Numbered from the stretch's first letter, positions 1 to 8,960 are shown. The stretch: 64,000 bases of DNA from Paratinospora sagittata (GCA_035771175.1 CM069608.1:26046519-26110518); one strand, 5' to 3'. Numbers and translations: made by a program. Notes: generated by a model not told the origin, from the letters alone.

Positions 1-512
1 ACATACATATATGTTTTATTGAAAAGCCATACGAGTCATAAGAAATCTAAGATGTGCCTCGGTAAATATCCTGAGCGAACGTTCTATCGCAATCTTATGC
101 ATTCATACGCTTACTCTTAGTCTGTTCAATTATTATCCAAGTTCATATGTCCCATACCACATGAATTCAGTAATAAGGGTGGAAACCAAGTTAAGTTGTA
201 TGAACACGGTCTCTAAAAACATTGGCTGAATAGAAGTTCACTAATAGTATCGTCCAAATTTACTCGTCCCATACCGTGTAAACTTAGTGATAATATTAGT
301 AATGCAACTTTCTCCAAATGTTTCTTTTCACACAAGGTCATGGGTTTTCTTACTTCCACATTTTATTTAGTATCCTCCAATTTTGTTGTGTCCTATACCA
401 CACCAAAGTTAGTGATACAAAAGAAAGAATGGTTGTAAGTCTGCCCACCAAAGATAGTCTGTAAACAAAACAATGTTATTCATATATGTCAAAGAAAATT
501 TGTACAATGCCA
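1..512 (-). other. Hairpin module of element A (three stem-loops with a common loop)
   Basis: This segment is the reverse complement of the stretch that follows the extra ORF in element E (38313-38830). It contains three stem-loops with loops at 150-157, 267-274 and 391-398 (TCCCATAC, TCCCATAC, TCCTATAC on the plus strand). The flanking arms pair over about 9 to 11 positions of 11-12, but each stem has a different sequence, for example TTCATATG/CACATGAA against TTTACTCG/CGTGTAAA. Spacing is 117 and 124 bp. No coding frame is evident. Homology to E ends near 512-522, which marks one border of the captured block. Confidence 0.7.
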
Positions 513-519
513 GAAATTA

Positions 520-860
520 ATTGCCGTCGGCGTTTACTATTTACCAGCACGCCGGAGGCGCCTGCAGCCAGCACGTGCCGACTTATCAGCACGCCTGTCA
601 CGCCTGCAGCATTTGTTGACTTTGGCCGTCGTCATTACGATTTACCAGCACGCCGGAGGAGCCTGCAACCCGCACTTGTGGACTTTGGAGTCGGAGTGCC
701 TATTCATCTGCACTCCTGCAGCAGCCTGTTCATTGCAGGCCATTCTTGAGCAGCACGCCATTCCTGTGCATTACCACGATTGACTGGTGATCCGCACGCT
801 CGCCGGTTGATCCGCAGGCTTGTCGGTTCATCAACACGCTTGTCAGTGCTTTTATGTGAG
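520..860 (+). repeat. Degenerate short tandem repeats at the left border of the captured block
   Basis: GC-rich units of about 20 bp recur, such as TTTACCAGCACGCCGG (near 541 and 651), TTATCAGCACGCCTGTCACG (near 577), TTGATCCGCAGGCTTGTCGG (near 807) and TTCATCAACACGCTTGTCAG (near 827). A larger period of about 110 bp is also visible between 541 and 651. The unit resembles the TTTATCAGTACGTTTGGACAG repeats on the other side of the RKD gene (2890-3012), in the same orientation. The open frame here is a by-product of the repeat. Confidence 0.6.
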
Positions 861-991
861 TTCTACTACTGTGAGTCTGGTTTGTTTTTGGGGGAGGTGG
901 AGTTGGTGATTGAGTGTCGTGGAGGCTGAGATTGTCTGGGCATTAAAAGGAGAAGAAAGTAAAGGAAGAGAGAAAGAAGAGAAGAAAGATT
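860..991 (+). promoter_or_regulatory. Probable captured NAT gene promoter and 5' UTR
   Basis: This stretch ends in a purine-rich leader (about 945-991) directly before the ATG of the NAT-type exon, as is common for plant 5' UTRs. A weak TATA-like string, CATTAAAAGG, lies at about 941. The adjoining exon is NAT-like, so this upstream sequence probably came with it from a NAT locus. That would place the downstream RKD exons under a foreign promoter. The transcription start cannot be located from sequence. Confidence 0.4.
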
Positions 992-2529
992 ATGGCAGGA
1001 GGACAAGGAGGAGCAGCTCCGGCGCCGAAACAGGATGAGTTGCAGCCATATCCGACGAAGGAGCAGCTGCCCAACATTTCGTACTGCATTACCAGCCCTC
1101 CACCATGGCGTCAGTTCCTCACTTATTTTTTTTATTTTTTTTTTTCTTTGGTGTTTCGTAATTTCTTTTTATGGTTCTGGTTTGGCTTGTAAGAGAAAAC
1201 TCCCAATTATGCTGGTTTTTATTGTGATGTTGTCACTGATGACGATGATGAACTTCACAGCTAACAGAGACATGGTGGATAGTGGAGAAGACCCATTTCT
1301 CTTCTCAAACCAATTCCACCCACTTGATTTTAGCTGTTCAAGTTTTGGTAGCAGCCCATATACGCGGGAGCCTCTTCGAGAATATGGTTTACGCGAGGCA
1401 GTGGTACCACCCTTCATGAATTCTTCAATGGATGAAGATGACTTTCCAAGCCAACTTAATGAACTTGAAGGTGAGTATCAATGCTCAATCCACTTTATAT
1501 TGTACTTGATTATGGACAGATTGGCAATTTCATCCTCTTTGTGTTGATTAATTTGCTATTGGAATTAGAAGCGGAGAAACAACAGATTGTGATGCAGGAA
1601 AATGTAGAGGGGATGAGTAGTACTGGTACTGATCATGTGAACGTTGGAGGTTTGAATCCAATGAGAATTGGATTAGAAGCGGAGAAACAACAGATTGTCA
1701 GGCATGAAAATGGAGAGGGGATGATTAGTTGCAGCAGTACTGGTAGTGATCATGTGGAATCGATGACGAAACTGAAGAGTGAGTCTCTATCACGCACTAC
1801 CATTTCACGCTACTTCTACATGCCCATATCAGAAGCTGCAAAAGAACTTAAGGTAGGCTTAACCTTGCTGAAGAGGAGGTGCAGGGAATTGGGCATCCGT
1901 AGATGGCCTCACAGAAAGTTGATGAGCTTGCAGACCCTTATCAAAAATGTTCAGGTATTTATCATCATTATATATTGATCTTTATAAGTATTTTGATATC
2001 TTAACTTGGGGAAGTTCTGATTAATATAATGACTTCTTAATTAATTATGTATTGCAGGAAATGGGTGAAGTAGAAGGGGTTGGTGGAGATATGAAGATAA
2101 GAGACGCTTTTAGGTTATTGGAGGAACAAAGGAAATGGCCTCACAGAAAGTTGATGAGCTTGCACCTAATTATCAATAATGGTCAGGTATTTATCATCAG
2201 TATATATTGATCTTTAGAAGTATTTTGATATATTAAGTTGGGGAGGTTCTAATGAATATAATTACTTGGTAATGAATTATGTACTACAGGAAATGGGGGA
2301 AGGAGAAGGGGTTGGTAGTGATATAAAGATAGGAGACGCTCTGAGGTTATTGGAGGAACAAAAGAAGTTGGTGGAAGAGATGCTAGAGGTGGATCTTCAG
2401 GAGAAAACAAAGAAACTAAGGCAGGCTTGCTTCAAGGCCAACCACAAGAAAAGAAAGGAAACCAACTGCAAGAAAAGAAAGGAAATGACTCTAGAGTGGC
2501 ACCCAGTTGTTATTTCTCGTTTAAATTAA
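992..2529 (+). CDS. RKD: Chimeric NAT exon 1 - RKD (RWP-RK) transcription factor gene, five exons
   Basis: Proposed exons are 992-1109, 1261-1470, 1569-1954, 2058-2186 and 2290-2529. All introns are GT..AG, and the joined frame is open for about 360 codons to TAA. Exon 1 (39 codons plus one base) reads like the N-terminus of plant nucleobase-ascorbate transporters, up to [12 protein letters not shown], where the donor GTCAGT follows. Exon 2 carries its own Met (1272), giving a 317-codon RKD-only alternative. Exon 3 holds the RWP-RK domain: [19 protein letters not shown] then [17 protein letters not shown] (motif RWPxRK). Exons 4-5 encode a Glu/Lys-rich, probably coiled-coil tail. RKD proteins are nuclear regulators of egg-cell identity and embryogenic programmes, and a Citrus RKD gene is tied to nucellar polyembryony. 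Two internal duplications are in frame. The gene lies antisense inside element A. Gene identity is firm; expression and the fused start are inference. Polyadenylation-like AATAAA at 2577. Confidence 0.8.
1569..1760 (+). repeat. 108-bp in-frame duplication inside RKD exon 3
   Basis: The exon start AAGCGGAGAAACAACAG (1569) recurs at 1677, and both copies run on through a Ser/Thr/Gly stretch to GATCATGTG. The second copy also keeps the GGATTAG that resembles the intron end in front of the first copy, so the duplication began in the intron. The 108-bp period adds 36 residues without changing frame. It lies just before the RWP-RK domain. Confidence 0.8.
1904..2367 (+). repeat. 232-bp tandem duplication spanning exon end, intron and next exon of RKD
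   Basis: Copy 1 (about 1904-2135) and copy 2 (about 2136-2367) each contain TGGCCTCACAGAAAGTTGAT, a short exon tail ending in CAG, an intron beginning GTATTTATCATCA and ending in AG, and an exon start encoding EMGE then RLLEEQ. The copies differ at roughly one base in ten. The result is an extra exon (2058-2186) that repeats the WPHRKLMSL portion of the domain after a linker. Frame and splice signals are kept in both copies. Confidence 0.85.
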
Positions 2530-2885
2530 CAGTTTATCATGTATGAACTGAGTAGTGATTTTCACAAACTTGGCTGAATAAAGTGTCAACTTAAGTAGAT
2601 CGTGTGATCATTTTGCTTAGGAGATACGGATTAAGCTGTTTTATGAGTAGATGCTAGAGTAAGGAAATTTATCATGTCCCCTAAACCCTAATATGATGCC
2701 CAATCATGAAGTTTTCATATCATGTCAAATGATCAATGTGTTACGACACTTCTATACCTAAATTAAAAAGTAGTGGACTTAAGTTTATGATGTGGAGCAA
2801 CTGATAACAGTTTGTCTTAAATAAACATTAGACCGAATATCAGATGTCTTCATATTGAAATTCTCCATCTTCCTTTAGTAAAAAG
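2530..2885 (+). other. 3' flank of the RKD gene
   Basis: Non-coding sequence after the RKD stop. An AATAAA at 2577 is a possible polyadenylation signal. I see no ORF, repeat or element terminus until the tandem repeats that begin near 2890. Confidence 0.4.
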
Positions 2886-3012
2886 GTCCTATTCCCATCA
2901 GTATTTTTTGAACAGTTTATCAGTACTGATGAACAGTTTATCAGTACGTTTGGACAGTTTATCAGGACGTTTGGACAGTTTATCAGTACGTTTGAAGAGT
3001 TTATTGGTACGG
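2886..3012 (+). repeat. 21-bp tandem repeats at the right border of the captured block
   Basis: About six units of the type TTTATCAGTACGTTTGGACAG run from 2905 to 3005, with small variants. In reverse they read as a repeated N-V-L-I-N-C peptide, which is an artefact of a 21-bp period. The array abuts the point (about 3013) where homology to element E resumes. The units resemble the more GC-rich repeats at 540-860 in the same direction. Confidence 0.75.
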
Positions 3013-3198
3013 TTGACCCTCGACTTTGGTTATATTTAACCAATCGAATGTTGCGAGTTCGTCATAAAGGATTGGACGGAGGCGGAGATCGCTATTGTCG
3101 ATGCTCCTCATGGTCACAATCTCTCTTTTGGACAATTTCGTTAGTCTAGTGGGAATTGGTTCCCTACTAGTAGAAGTTGTTCCCTCCCTTGAGGTCAT
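3013..3198 (-). pseudogene. Truncated extra 5' ORF of element A (PF20167-like N-terminus)
   Basis: From the ATG at 3198 about 60 codons match the start of the extra ORF in element E (SREPIPTRL, MRSIDN.DLRLRPIL, LA...WLNI.K.EG). The match stops at about 3013, where tandem repeats and the RKD block begin. The upstream sequence ends in a pyrimidine tract plus CAG (3206-3220 region, minus strand), as in E, suggesting a leader intron acceptor just before the ATG. The remaining roughly 470 codons are missing, so no complete product can be made. Confidence 0.7.
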
Positions 3199-3239
3199 TC
3201 TTTTGCTGAAAGGAAAATAAATTTGTGTGAAAGACACAA

Positions 3240-3720
3240 AATATATTCCTAATATTTTTTTTTCCTTTTTTTATTTTCGATTAAATAATTGTCGAAAAAT
3301 AATTTTTTTTTTTTTTTTTTCGAATAAATAATTTTCGAAAAATAAATTTTTTTTTTCCTTTTTTTCTTTCTTTTATTTCGAATAAATAATTTTCGAAAAA
3401 TAAAATTTTTTCGAATTTTTTTTTTTTTTTTTTTTTTCGAATTTTTTATTTTATTTTTTATTTTTTTTTTTATCGAATAAATAATTTTTGAAAAATAAAT
3501 TTTTTTTTTCGATTTTTTTTTTTTTTTTTTTTTTCGATTTTTTTTTTTTTTTATTTTTTATCGAATAAATAATTTTCGAAAAATAAATTTTTTTTTTTCG
3601 AATTTTTTTATTTTTTTTATTTTTTTATACGTACCTCATATACTCTAATGTATATAGATACATATATTCAATAATAACTACACATATAGTTTCTAATAAA
3701 TTATGACTATATGTATATTT
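3240..3720 (-). repeat. AT-rich leader repeats of element A
   Basis: At least five copies of a unit containing CGAATAAATAATTTTCGAAAAATAA, separated by long poly-T runs, lie between 3270 and 3600. Each unit contains short palindromes (TTCGAA, TTTTCGAAAA). The stretch corresponds in position, but not in sequence, to the TATATA-rich leader repeats of element E (36127-36600). No coding capacity. Confidence 0.7.
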
Positions 3721-3778
3721 AAATCAATTATAGTTTCTTCCCCTAATTTGGTGGACTTGGGCGGGCCGTGGACCGTAC

Positions 3779-3790
3779 TCTCTGATACCA
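3779..3790 (-). other. Primer binding site of element A (tRNA-Met type)
   Basis: In element orientation TGGTATCAGAGA lies a few bases after the 5' LTR end. It matches the usual plant initiator tRNA-Met primer site and is shared with E (36066), F and G. Confidence 0.85.
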
Positions 3791-3795
3791 TTAAA

Positions 3796-5147
3796 TGTCA
3801 CACCCCGCCCGGACGCGCCTAAACCGGCGGTACACTCTCGGACGGGGCGTGCATTTGGAACAATCATAATGGTAATAACAGAGTGCGCAGCGGAAATACG
3901 GTACACAGTACAAATCTGATTTCATATAATTCAGAATACTTTTGTACATAAAATGGTCAAGGGAACATACTCCCAAAATCCCCAATGATTCATACAAAGG
4001 GTACAAAATGTGGGCCCCATAACCTGCACCCAGTTCACCCTAATTTCCTGTGAAAGATTTGATAATATTGGAGTGAGCTTAACGCGCTCAGTGGGTAAAT
4101 AGCGCATGAGTATAACAATTAATAAAGCATACTTCAATATCAAATATCTTAAATTACACATGTGAGCATCATAATCAATCAATATGAATGTATGCATGAC
4201 ATCGTCACGTATTAATGGTTTGATGAGCGTACATCGCCTGAATTCATGTACAGGAACGATGCTCTGAATTCACGTACTGATGTCCCTCCCCGGGTGTAGC
4301 CGGGTTCTCATGTACGTCCTTCTCCAGAGAAATATAATGAATAGTGAGCAATGCTTCTAACTATTCTATGAGTCATAAACCATATACGTCCTTAGGTGGT
4401 GATATGTATGATGCCAATGCATGAACTGGTCTAGTTTACTGGTCTGGTCTTTCTTGACATTTAGACTGACTTTGGCAACGTCTTGTGAACCTTATCAGGG
4501 TCGGTATCACGACGTGCAAAGTTATAACATTTAGGTCATAACATTTTTGACATAATGCAGTGTAAATGAATAGTAGACATAATAATAATTGAATGTAAAC
4601 TTTAATAAAAGTTATAAAACACGCAAACCTATGTTTCGTTCCCCACCTTCAGATCTGGTGCTTTTCTCCGGACAGAACTTCGTTGCACCGCTTTCAGATC
4701 TGGCGCTTTCCTCCGGACAGAACTTTGTTGCACCGCACCGGGAGTCTCAAAGACTAAAAACTTAGAATGCGTAGAAAGGAGAAGGAAAATCACAAGAGAA
4801 GGTGATTTGGTGTGAGAAATGAGAAATGAGGAGGTTTCTTATATAGAGATTTTGTGCGCCTGAACGTTCTGGCAGGCGCCTGAACGTTCTGGCATGGCGC
4901 CTGAACGTTCTGGCAGGCGCCTGAACGTTCTGGCATGACGCCTGAACGTTCTGGCATGGCGCCTGAACGTTCTGGCAGGCGCCTGAACGTTCTGGCAGGC
5001 GCCTGAACGTTCTGGCATGCCGCCTGAACGTTCTGGCAGGCGGCTGAACGTTCTGGCAGGCGCCTGAACGTTCTGGCAGGCGCCTGAACGTTCTGGCATG
5101 CGCCTGAACGTTCGGGCGTTGCCCAAATAGTAAAAATTTCAAATAGT

Positions 5148-5179
<32 letters not shown>

Positions 5180-5197
5180 GAAATACAGGGTATTACA
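3796..5197 (-). repeat. 5' LTR of element A (1402 bp)
   Basis: Begins TGTAATACC (at 5197) and ends GTGTGACA (at 3796) in element orientation. It is homologous to the LTRs of element E at 34642-36060 and 55156-56668. It contains a palindrome array (4855-5115), a TATA box (about 4838-4847) and a downstream region shared with E. The last 20 bp contain a Tekay-typical G-rich end (GGGCGGGGTGT). The open frames reported on this LTR come from the 20-bp repeat and are not genes. Confidence 0.85.
4836..5115 (-). promoter_or_regulatory. LTR promoter of A: 13 GAACGTTC palindromes next to a TATA box
   Basis: Thirteen copies of GAACGTTC occur every 20-21 bp between 4860 and 5115, each in the context CTGAACGTTCTGGCA. 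In the direction of transcription the array ends some 10-20 bp before CTCTATATAAG (about 4838-4850), a strong plant TATA box. GAACGTTC fits the GAAnnTTC core of heat-shock elements, but the third GAA block of a full element is not adjacent. A regulatory role is inferred from position and copy number. Confidence 0.6.
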
Positions 5198-5377
5198 TTA
5201 CAATTAAGCTCATGTGCATAGCATTACAAAGATGTATAAATTTGAATACGTAATGCTAAGAGAATACACTTACAGTCCTTTACCTTTCAATGTTTGATAT
5301 TGCTCAAGTGCAGTTTCCAAAAACGTAAATGATATGTAAATCAAGTAAGACTCCTTCGAAAATATTATGATACCATT
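5198..5377. other. Unassigned sequence between element A and the copia-like LTR
   Basis: Non-coding, AT-rich. A weak primer-site-like string, ATGATACCATTT, lies near 5368-5379 and could be the primer binding site of the following minus-strand LTR. Nothing else recognisable. Confidence 0.25.
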
Positions 5378-7325
5378 TAAACATTGAAGTTGAAAATGCA
5401 GGACCAATGTAAATCATAGACACAGATAGTTTTCAAAATAGATATAGCATATAAGCATGAAAACTTATCGTTCAGTATTCAGTGGTTAACACAACTACTG
5501 ATATAGTTCAATACAATATTTAAGATATGAAATCAAGTACAATTGTATTTCTCATGAAATTCCTTTTTCAGCATGATTGAAGTTAAGTATAAATCCATGC
5601 TGAGAATTTGAGTAGATACCAGTTCAAAATAGATTTTCAAAGATAGAGTATAATTAAAGCACAATATGAAAATCTTTTGAATACGTAAAGTATCAGTGAA
5701 AATACTTTGTAAGCTATGACAATTGAAAACATTTTGAAAACGACTAACATTCAAAAAGTTTTTGGCATAATGAAAATTATCGACAAGTTGTTTGATTCAA
5801 AGTGTTGGTATTTATAGACTTAGTAGATAATAACCGTTAGACATTTGAAATTCAAATAGAATGTTAACGTTTACACACAAGGGCTAAAATGTTATATGAA
5901 AATAGCAACTGCAATTTTCACTAACATTTTGATTCTTTTCAGATTACATGAAAAAAGAAAGTTTTAGAAAAACTTAATTCATGTATCAGAGAATATCTCT
6001 GATAAATCTAAAAAGGACTCTGTGCAAAGATCCGTTCTGAAATAGTAGACTGATATAATGTACTTGTTAGAACAGTGACGGTTGTTGAATTAACGTCATG
6101 ATTTCGTAATCGGCGTCCTCACACATAATATCAACTTTGTCATTTTGTTTCTTGAGGGCGCTCATTATGTATAAGCGTCCTGTTGACCAATGAAGTGAGG
6201 GCGCTACGAACTCATAAGTGTCCTGATTTTCTTTGCGACATAAGTAACTTAACCCTGAGGGTGTTAATGAACAGTTAGTGTCCTGCTTTGTTTTAAAACA
6301 ATTAAGTGCATGAGGGCGCTACTTTTCCCAGTAAGCGTCCTACCTTTCAAAACATAAAATACAACACGAGGGCGTTACAACTATGTAAGCGTCCTACCAT
6401 ACTTAAAACATTTGAAGAACAATACTAAGCACGTTGAAGGACAATCAGCATCCTAAAAGTTATTAAGTTGATTATCAATGGTGAGGGCGCTCCTAACCAG
6501 GTAGCGTCCTGATAGTTTATTCAACTTATAACTATCAGCGTCCTCAAAGATAAATTCTTTGAAGAACTTAGAGATCTTTCAGTAAGCTGATGCTGAGTCA
6601 GCGTCCTGACAAATTCAAAGGTTGACTAAAGGGAGGCTGCTACTTATAAGCGTCCTAATGAATCAGTTCAATTCAACCTTGAATGTTATCAACGTCCTAA
6701 TGAATCATCAGCGTCCTGACTTATCAAGTTCAGGAGAACGCTGCTAAATCATTAACGTCCTGAAAGACTCTTGAAAAAATAATTTTAACTCGCGATTAAA
6801 AATACGATGAATGCGAATAAAAACTCGGTAAATTTCAAATTAAACGTAGAAAATTAAATCATTTGAAATACCGTAAAACGTAAGATCAAAACATGCAAAT
6901 ATGCAAGTGATTCGTGCATGGTTTTGGAAAACGTTTGAGCAATATCGATTAGAGAAAGATATACCTTAAATGTTGTGTAGTTCTCATAATCTCTAAATCT
7001 AACTCTTCATTATGAGATCTTCGATGTGAACTTCACGTTAGAGTTGAATATCTTGAACGTTGATCGAAAAATGTAGTCTTGAAGCTTGATCAAATCGTTC
7101 GTGTAATGTGATCTTGAAATCATGATATTATCACCGAGGTCCTTTTGATATGACCTTGAGTGCCTTGATTGAATCGTTCTTTGGCCTTTTGCTTTTGTGA
7201 GGTGCTGAGATAGGTTCTTGATAAAAGCTCGTTAGCACTGAAAGAAATTTCGTTTGTGATCATCAAAATGTACTTCATCAAGTATACTTGGGGACGTGTT
7301 AAGTGATGAACCGCTTAGGTTAACA
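5378..7325 (-). repeat. Degraded copia-like LTR related to element G
   Basis: From about 5475 to 7325 the sequence aligns in patches with the LTR of G (32209-34033): the GATATGAAATCAAGTACAATTGTA stretch in both, GTGTTGGTATTTATAGACTTAGTAG carrying the LTR TATA box (minus strand), the GAGGGCGCT...AGCGTCCT units, and an end like GGTTAACA. The 3' end (near 5378) is poorly defined. It appears to be an old partial or solo LTR. No TSD was found. Confidence 0.55.
6140..6770 (-). repeat. Hairpin-unit array in the degraded copia-like LTR
   Basis: About ten units of roughly 55 bp. The best ones contain AGGGCGCT, 9-12 variable bases, then AGCGTCCT, which pair over eight positions with one G-T pair (near 6150, 6196, 6312, 6483). 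Others are decayed. In LTR orientation the array lies upstream of the TATA box (about 5790), so it occupies the enhancer part of U3. The same unit recurs at 33300-33740 and, without its partner arm, at 30480-30760. Confidence 0.65.
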
Positions 7326-8960
7326 AACCCAACCGTGGCTGATCAAACCCAAGTTTCTCAAGCAGCAAATGAAACTAAGAGATCTATGTCTAAACAACAG
7401 ATTAGATGGAAGAAGTTGGTTACGAGAGGTGCAAAGAAATAAAATCGAAATTGCAAAGGAGGGACAACAATTGTGTGGCAAAAGACCGTCACTACTTATT
7501 GATATGGAGATTAAACCAGAAGTAAAAAAATCAAAAACTCTTCTTTTCACCCAAGACGTTGTAGATTTATCGGCTGGGTTTGCTCAGTAGCCTCGCCGGT
7601 AGCCATGAGGATATTAAGCTGGAATGTTCGGGGGCTTGGGAACCCCGAACATTCTGAGTTTTGTGCGACCTTCTCTGCGCTCAAGATCCTGAAATAGTGT
7701 TGTTGATTGAGACTAGATTGTCTACATCTAGAGTAGGGCAATTAAAAAATATGTTGGTGTTTGACGGCTATTTAGTGGGGGAAAGAAAGGCTTGGGTGGT
7801 GGTATTTTACTACTATGGAAGTTTCCAATTCAAGTTCATCTGAGATCTTTCTCTACAGCACATATTGATGTGAAGGTGGTGGATCAAAATGGTTCTCAAT
7901 GGCAACTTATAGGCTTCTATGGAAAGGCGAAAGTGCAAGAAAGAAAATTCTCATAGGACCTATTGAGACGATTGAAGGACAATGCTGATTCAAAGTGGTT
8001 AGTGGTTGGTGATTTCAACGAGATATTAGAAAGCAAAGAGAAAAGATGAGGTGCAGTCAAGCCTAGTAAACAAATAAAAGACTTCAGAAAGATGATTAAT
8101 GATTGTGAGCTTATTCATATGGGCTATGTGGGCCCAAAATTTACTTGGACAAATAAACACAATTGGGAGAGGGAGGGGGGTAAATGTCCAAGAAAGGCTG
8201 GATCAAGTATTATGTTCACTGGAATTGAGGGATATGTTTTTACTTTTTGGTTGTCAACACCTGGGCTTTTATTGTTAAGATCATAGAGCCATTTTATTGA
8301 CAACTACTGGGGGCTTTAAGCACCATATGAAAAAGGCAAGGAAAAAAAAAAGACTTCAATTTGAATCTATGTGGGTTTGAAATGATGAAGCAACTGATCT
8401 TATCAAGTGAGCCTGACAAGAGTCAAGAGGGGAGGATGGTCTTGTTAGCACCAATAAAGCCGCTGAAAAGTGCTTGAAAGTCTGGCATAATTGGAGCAGA
8501 GCTAAGTATGGGAACATCCACCACTCAATTTCAAACCTAAGAGATCAATTGGAAATTCTGTATAGCAATCCTGATATAGAAAATGGAACTCAGAAAAGCA
8601 AACTAATTGAAGCAGATTTGGAATAGTTGTATAGTAGAAATGAACTGTATTGGAAAGAAATGGCTATTTGAGTGAGACCTAAACACTAAATTTTTTCACT
8701 CAAAAGCTACAGAAAGAAGGCGACGAAATACAATTCATGGTTTGATAAATCATAAAGGTATTTGGGTAGCATGTCAGGAGGATAAAGTTATAGTTATTAT
8801 ATCTTACTTCAAACAGATATTCACATCCAATAGGCACTCAAGCGCAACTTTTGAGAATATTTTCAAGGATTTTCCTCAGAAGGTGACTGTTGAAATGAAT
8901 AGGGAGTTGCTCCAACCTTTTCAGTAAAATGAAGTTAAATTGGCTCTTGATCAATGAATC
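7326..8960 (+). pseudogene. L1-type LINE fragment: endonuclease region and start of the reverse transcriptase ORF
   Basis: At 7605 a frame starts with an LSWNVRGLGNP-like block, the N-terminal motif of the apurinic-type endonuclease of plant L1 LINEs. VLLIETRL (about 7695), WLVVGDFNEIL (about 8000) and GPKFTWTNK (about 8133) follow, all endonuclease motifs (Glu metal ligand; GDFN). Several stops and frame changes break it. The part near 8930 reads VKLALDQ.NPN, which precedes the reverse transcriptase core in this family, and continues after the solo LTR at 11388 with AAGG. No reverse transcriptase core is present. 7326-7604 is probably the linker before the endonuclease. Confidence 0.75.

Larger units (their letters stand above)
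1..5197 (-). mobile_element. Element A: Tekay-type LTR retrotransposon, 5' part, carrying a captured RKD gene
   Basis: Read on the minus strand, this is 5' LTR (5197-3796), primer binding site (3790-3779), an AT-rich leader, the first part of an extra 5' ORF (from 3198), a foreign block (about 3013-512) and a hairpin module (about 512-1). The remainder, expected to be gag-pol and the 3' LTR, lies beyond the left edge. The order and sequence match element E at 34642-39000 on the plus strand, except that about 1.4 kb of the ORF in E is replaced here by the RKD block. The LTR starts TGTAATACC and ends GTGTGACA in element orientation; the five bases beyond its outer end are TTACA, a possible TSD whose partner is not in the window. 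The Tekay assignment rests on the gag-pol of E. Confidence 0.8.

Noticed and set aside
1035..1547. A 170-codon plus-strand frame through the RKD region
   Set aside because: It reads the NAT exon in the wrong frame and runs through introns; the spliced model explains the sequence better.
512..3013. The RKD block as a separate DNA transposon or Helitron
   Set aside because: No terminal inverted repeats, TSD or TC...CTRR ends with a hairpin were found at the borders; tandem repeats stand there instead. Not excluded formally.
3779..3790. tRNA gene fragments at TGGTATCAGAG sites
   Set aside because: These are primer binding sites next to LTR ends; no cloverleaf is present.
4855..5115. Regular repeats resembling a CRISPR array
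   Set aside because: Units are contiguous with no unique spacers, lie in a plant LTR and there are no cas genes. The same applies to 33300-33745.
4762..5142. Two long minus-strand open frames reading ARTFRR and PERSGACQNVQ repeats
   Set aside because: The frames follow from a 20-21 bp tandem repeat without stops in an LTR U3; the same peptides appear in more than one frame. Not a protein.
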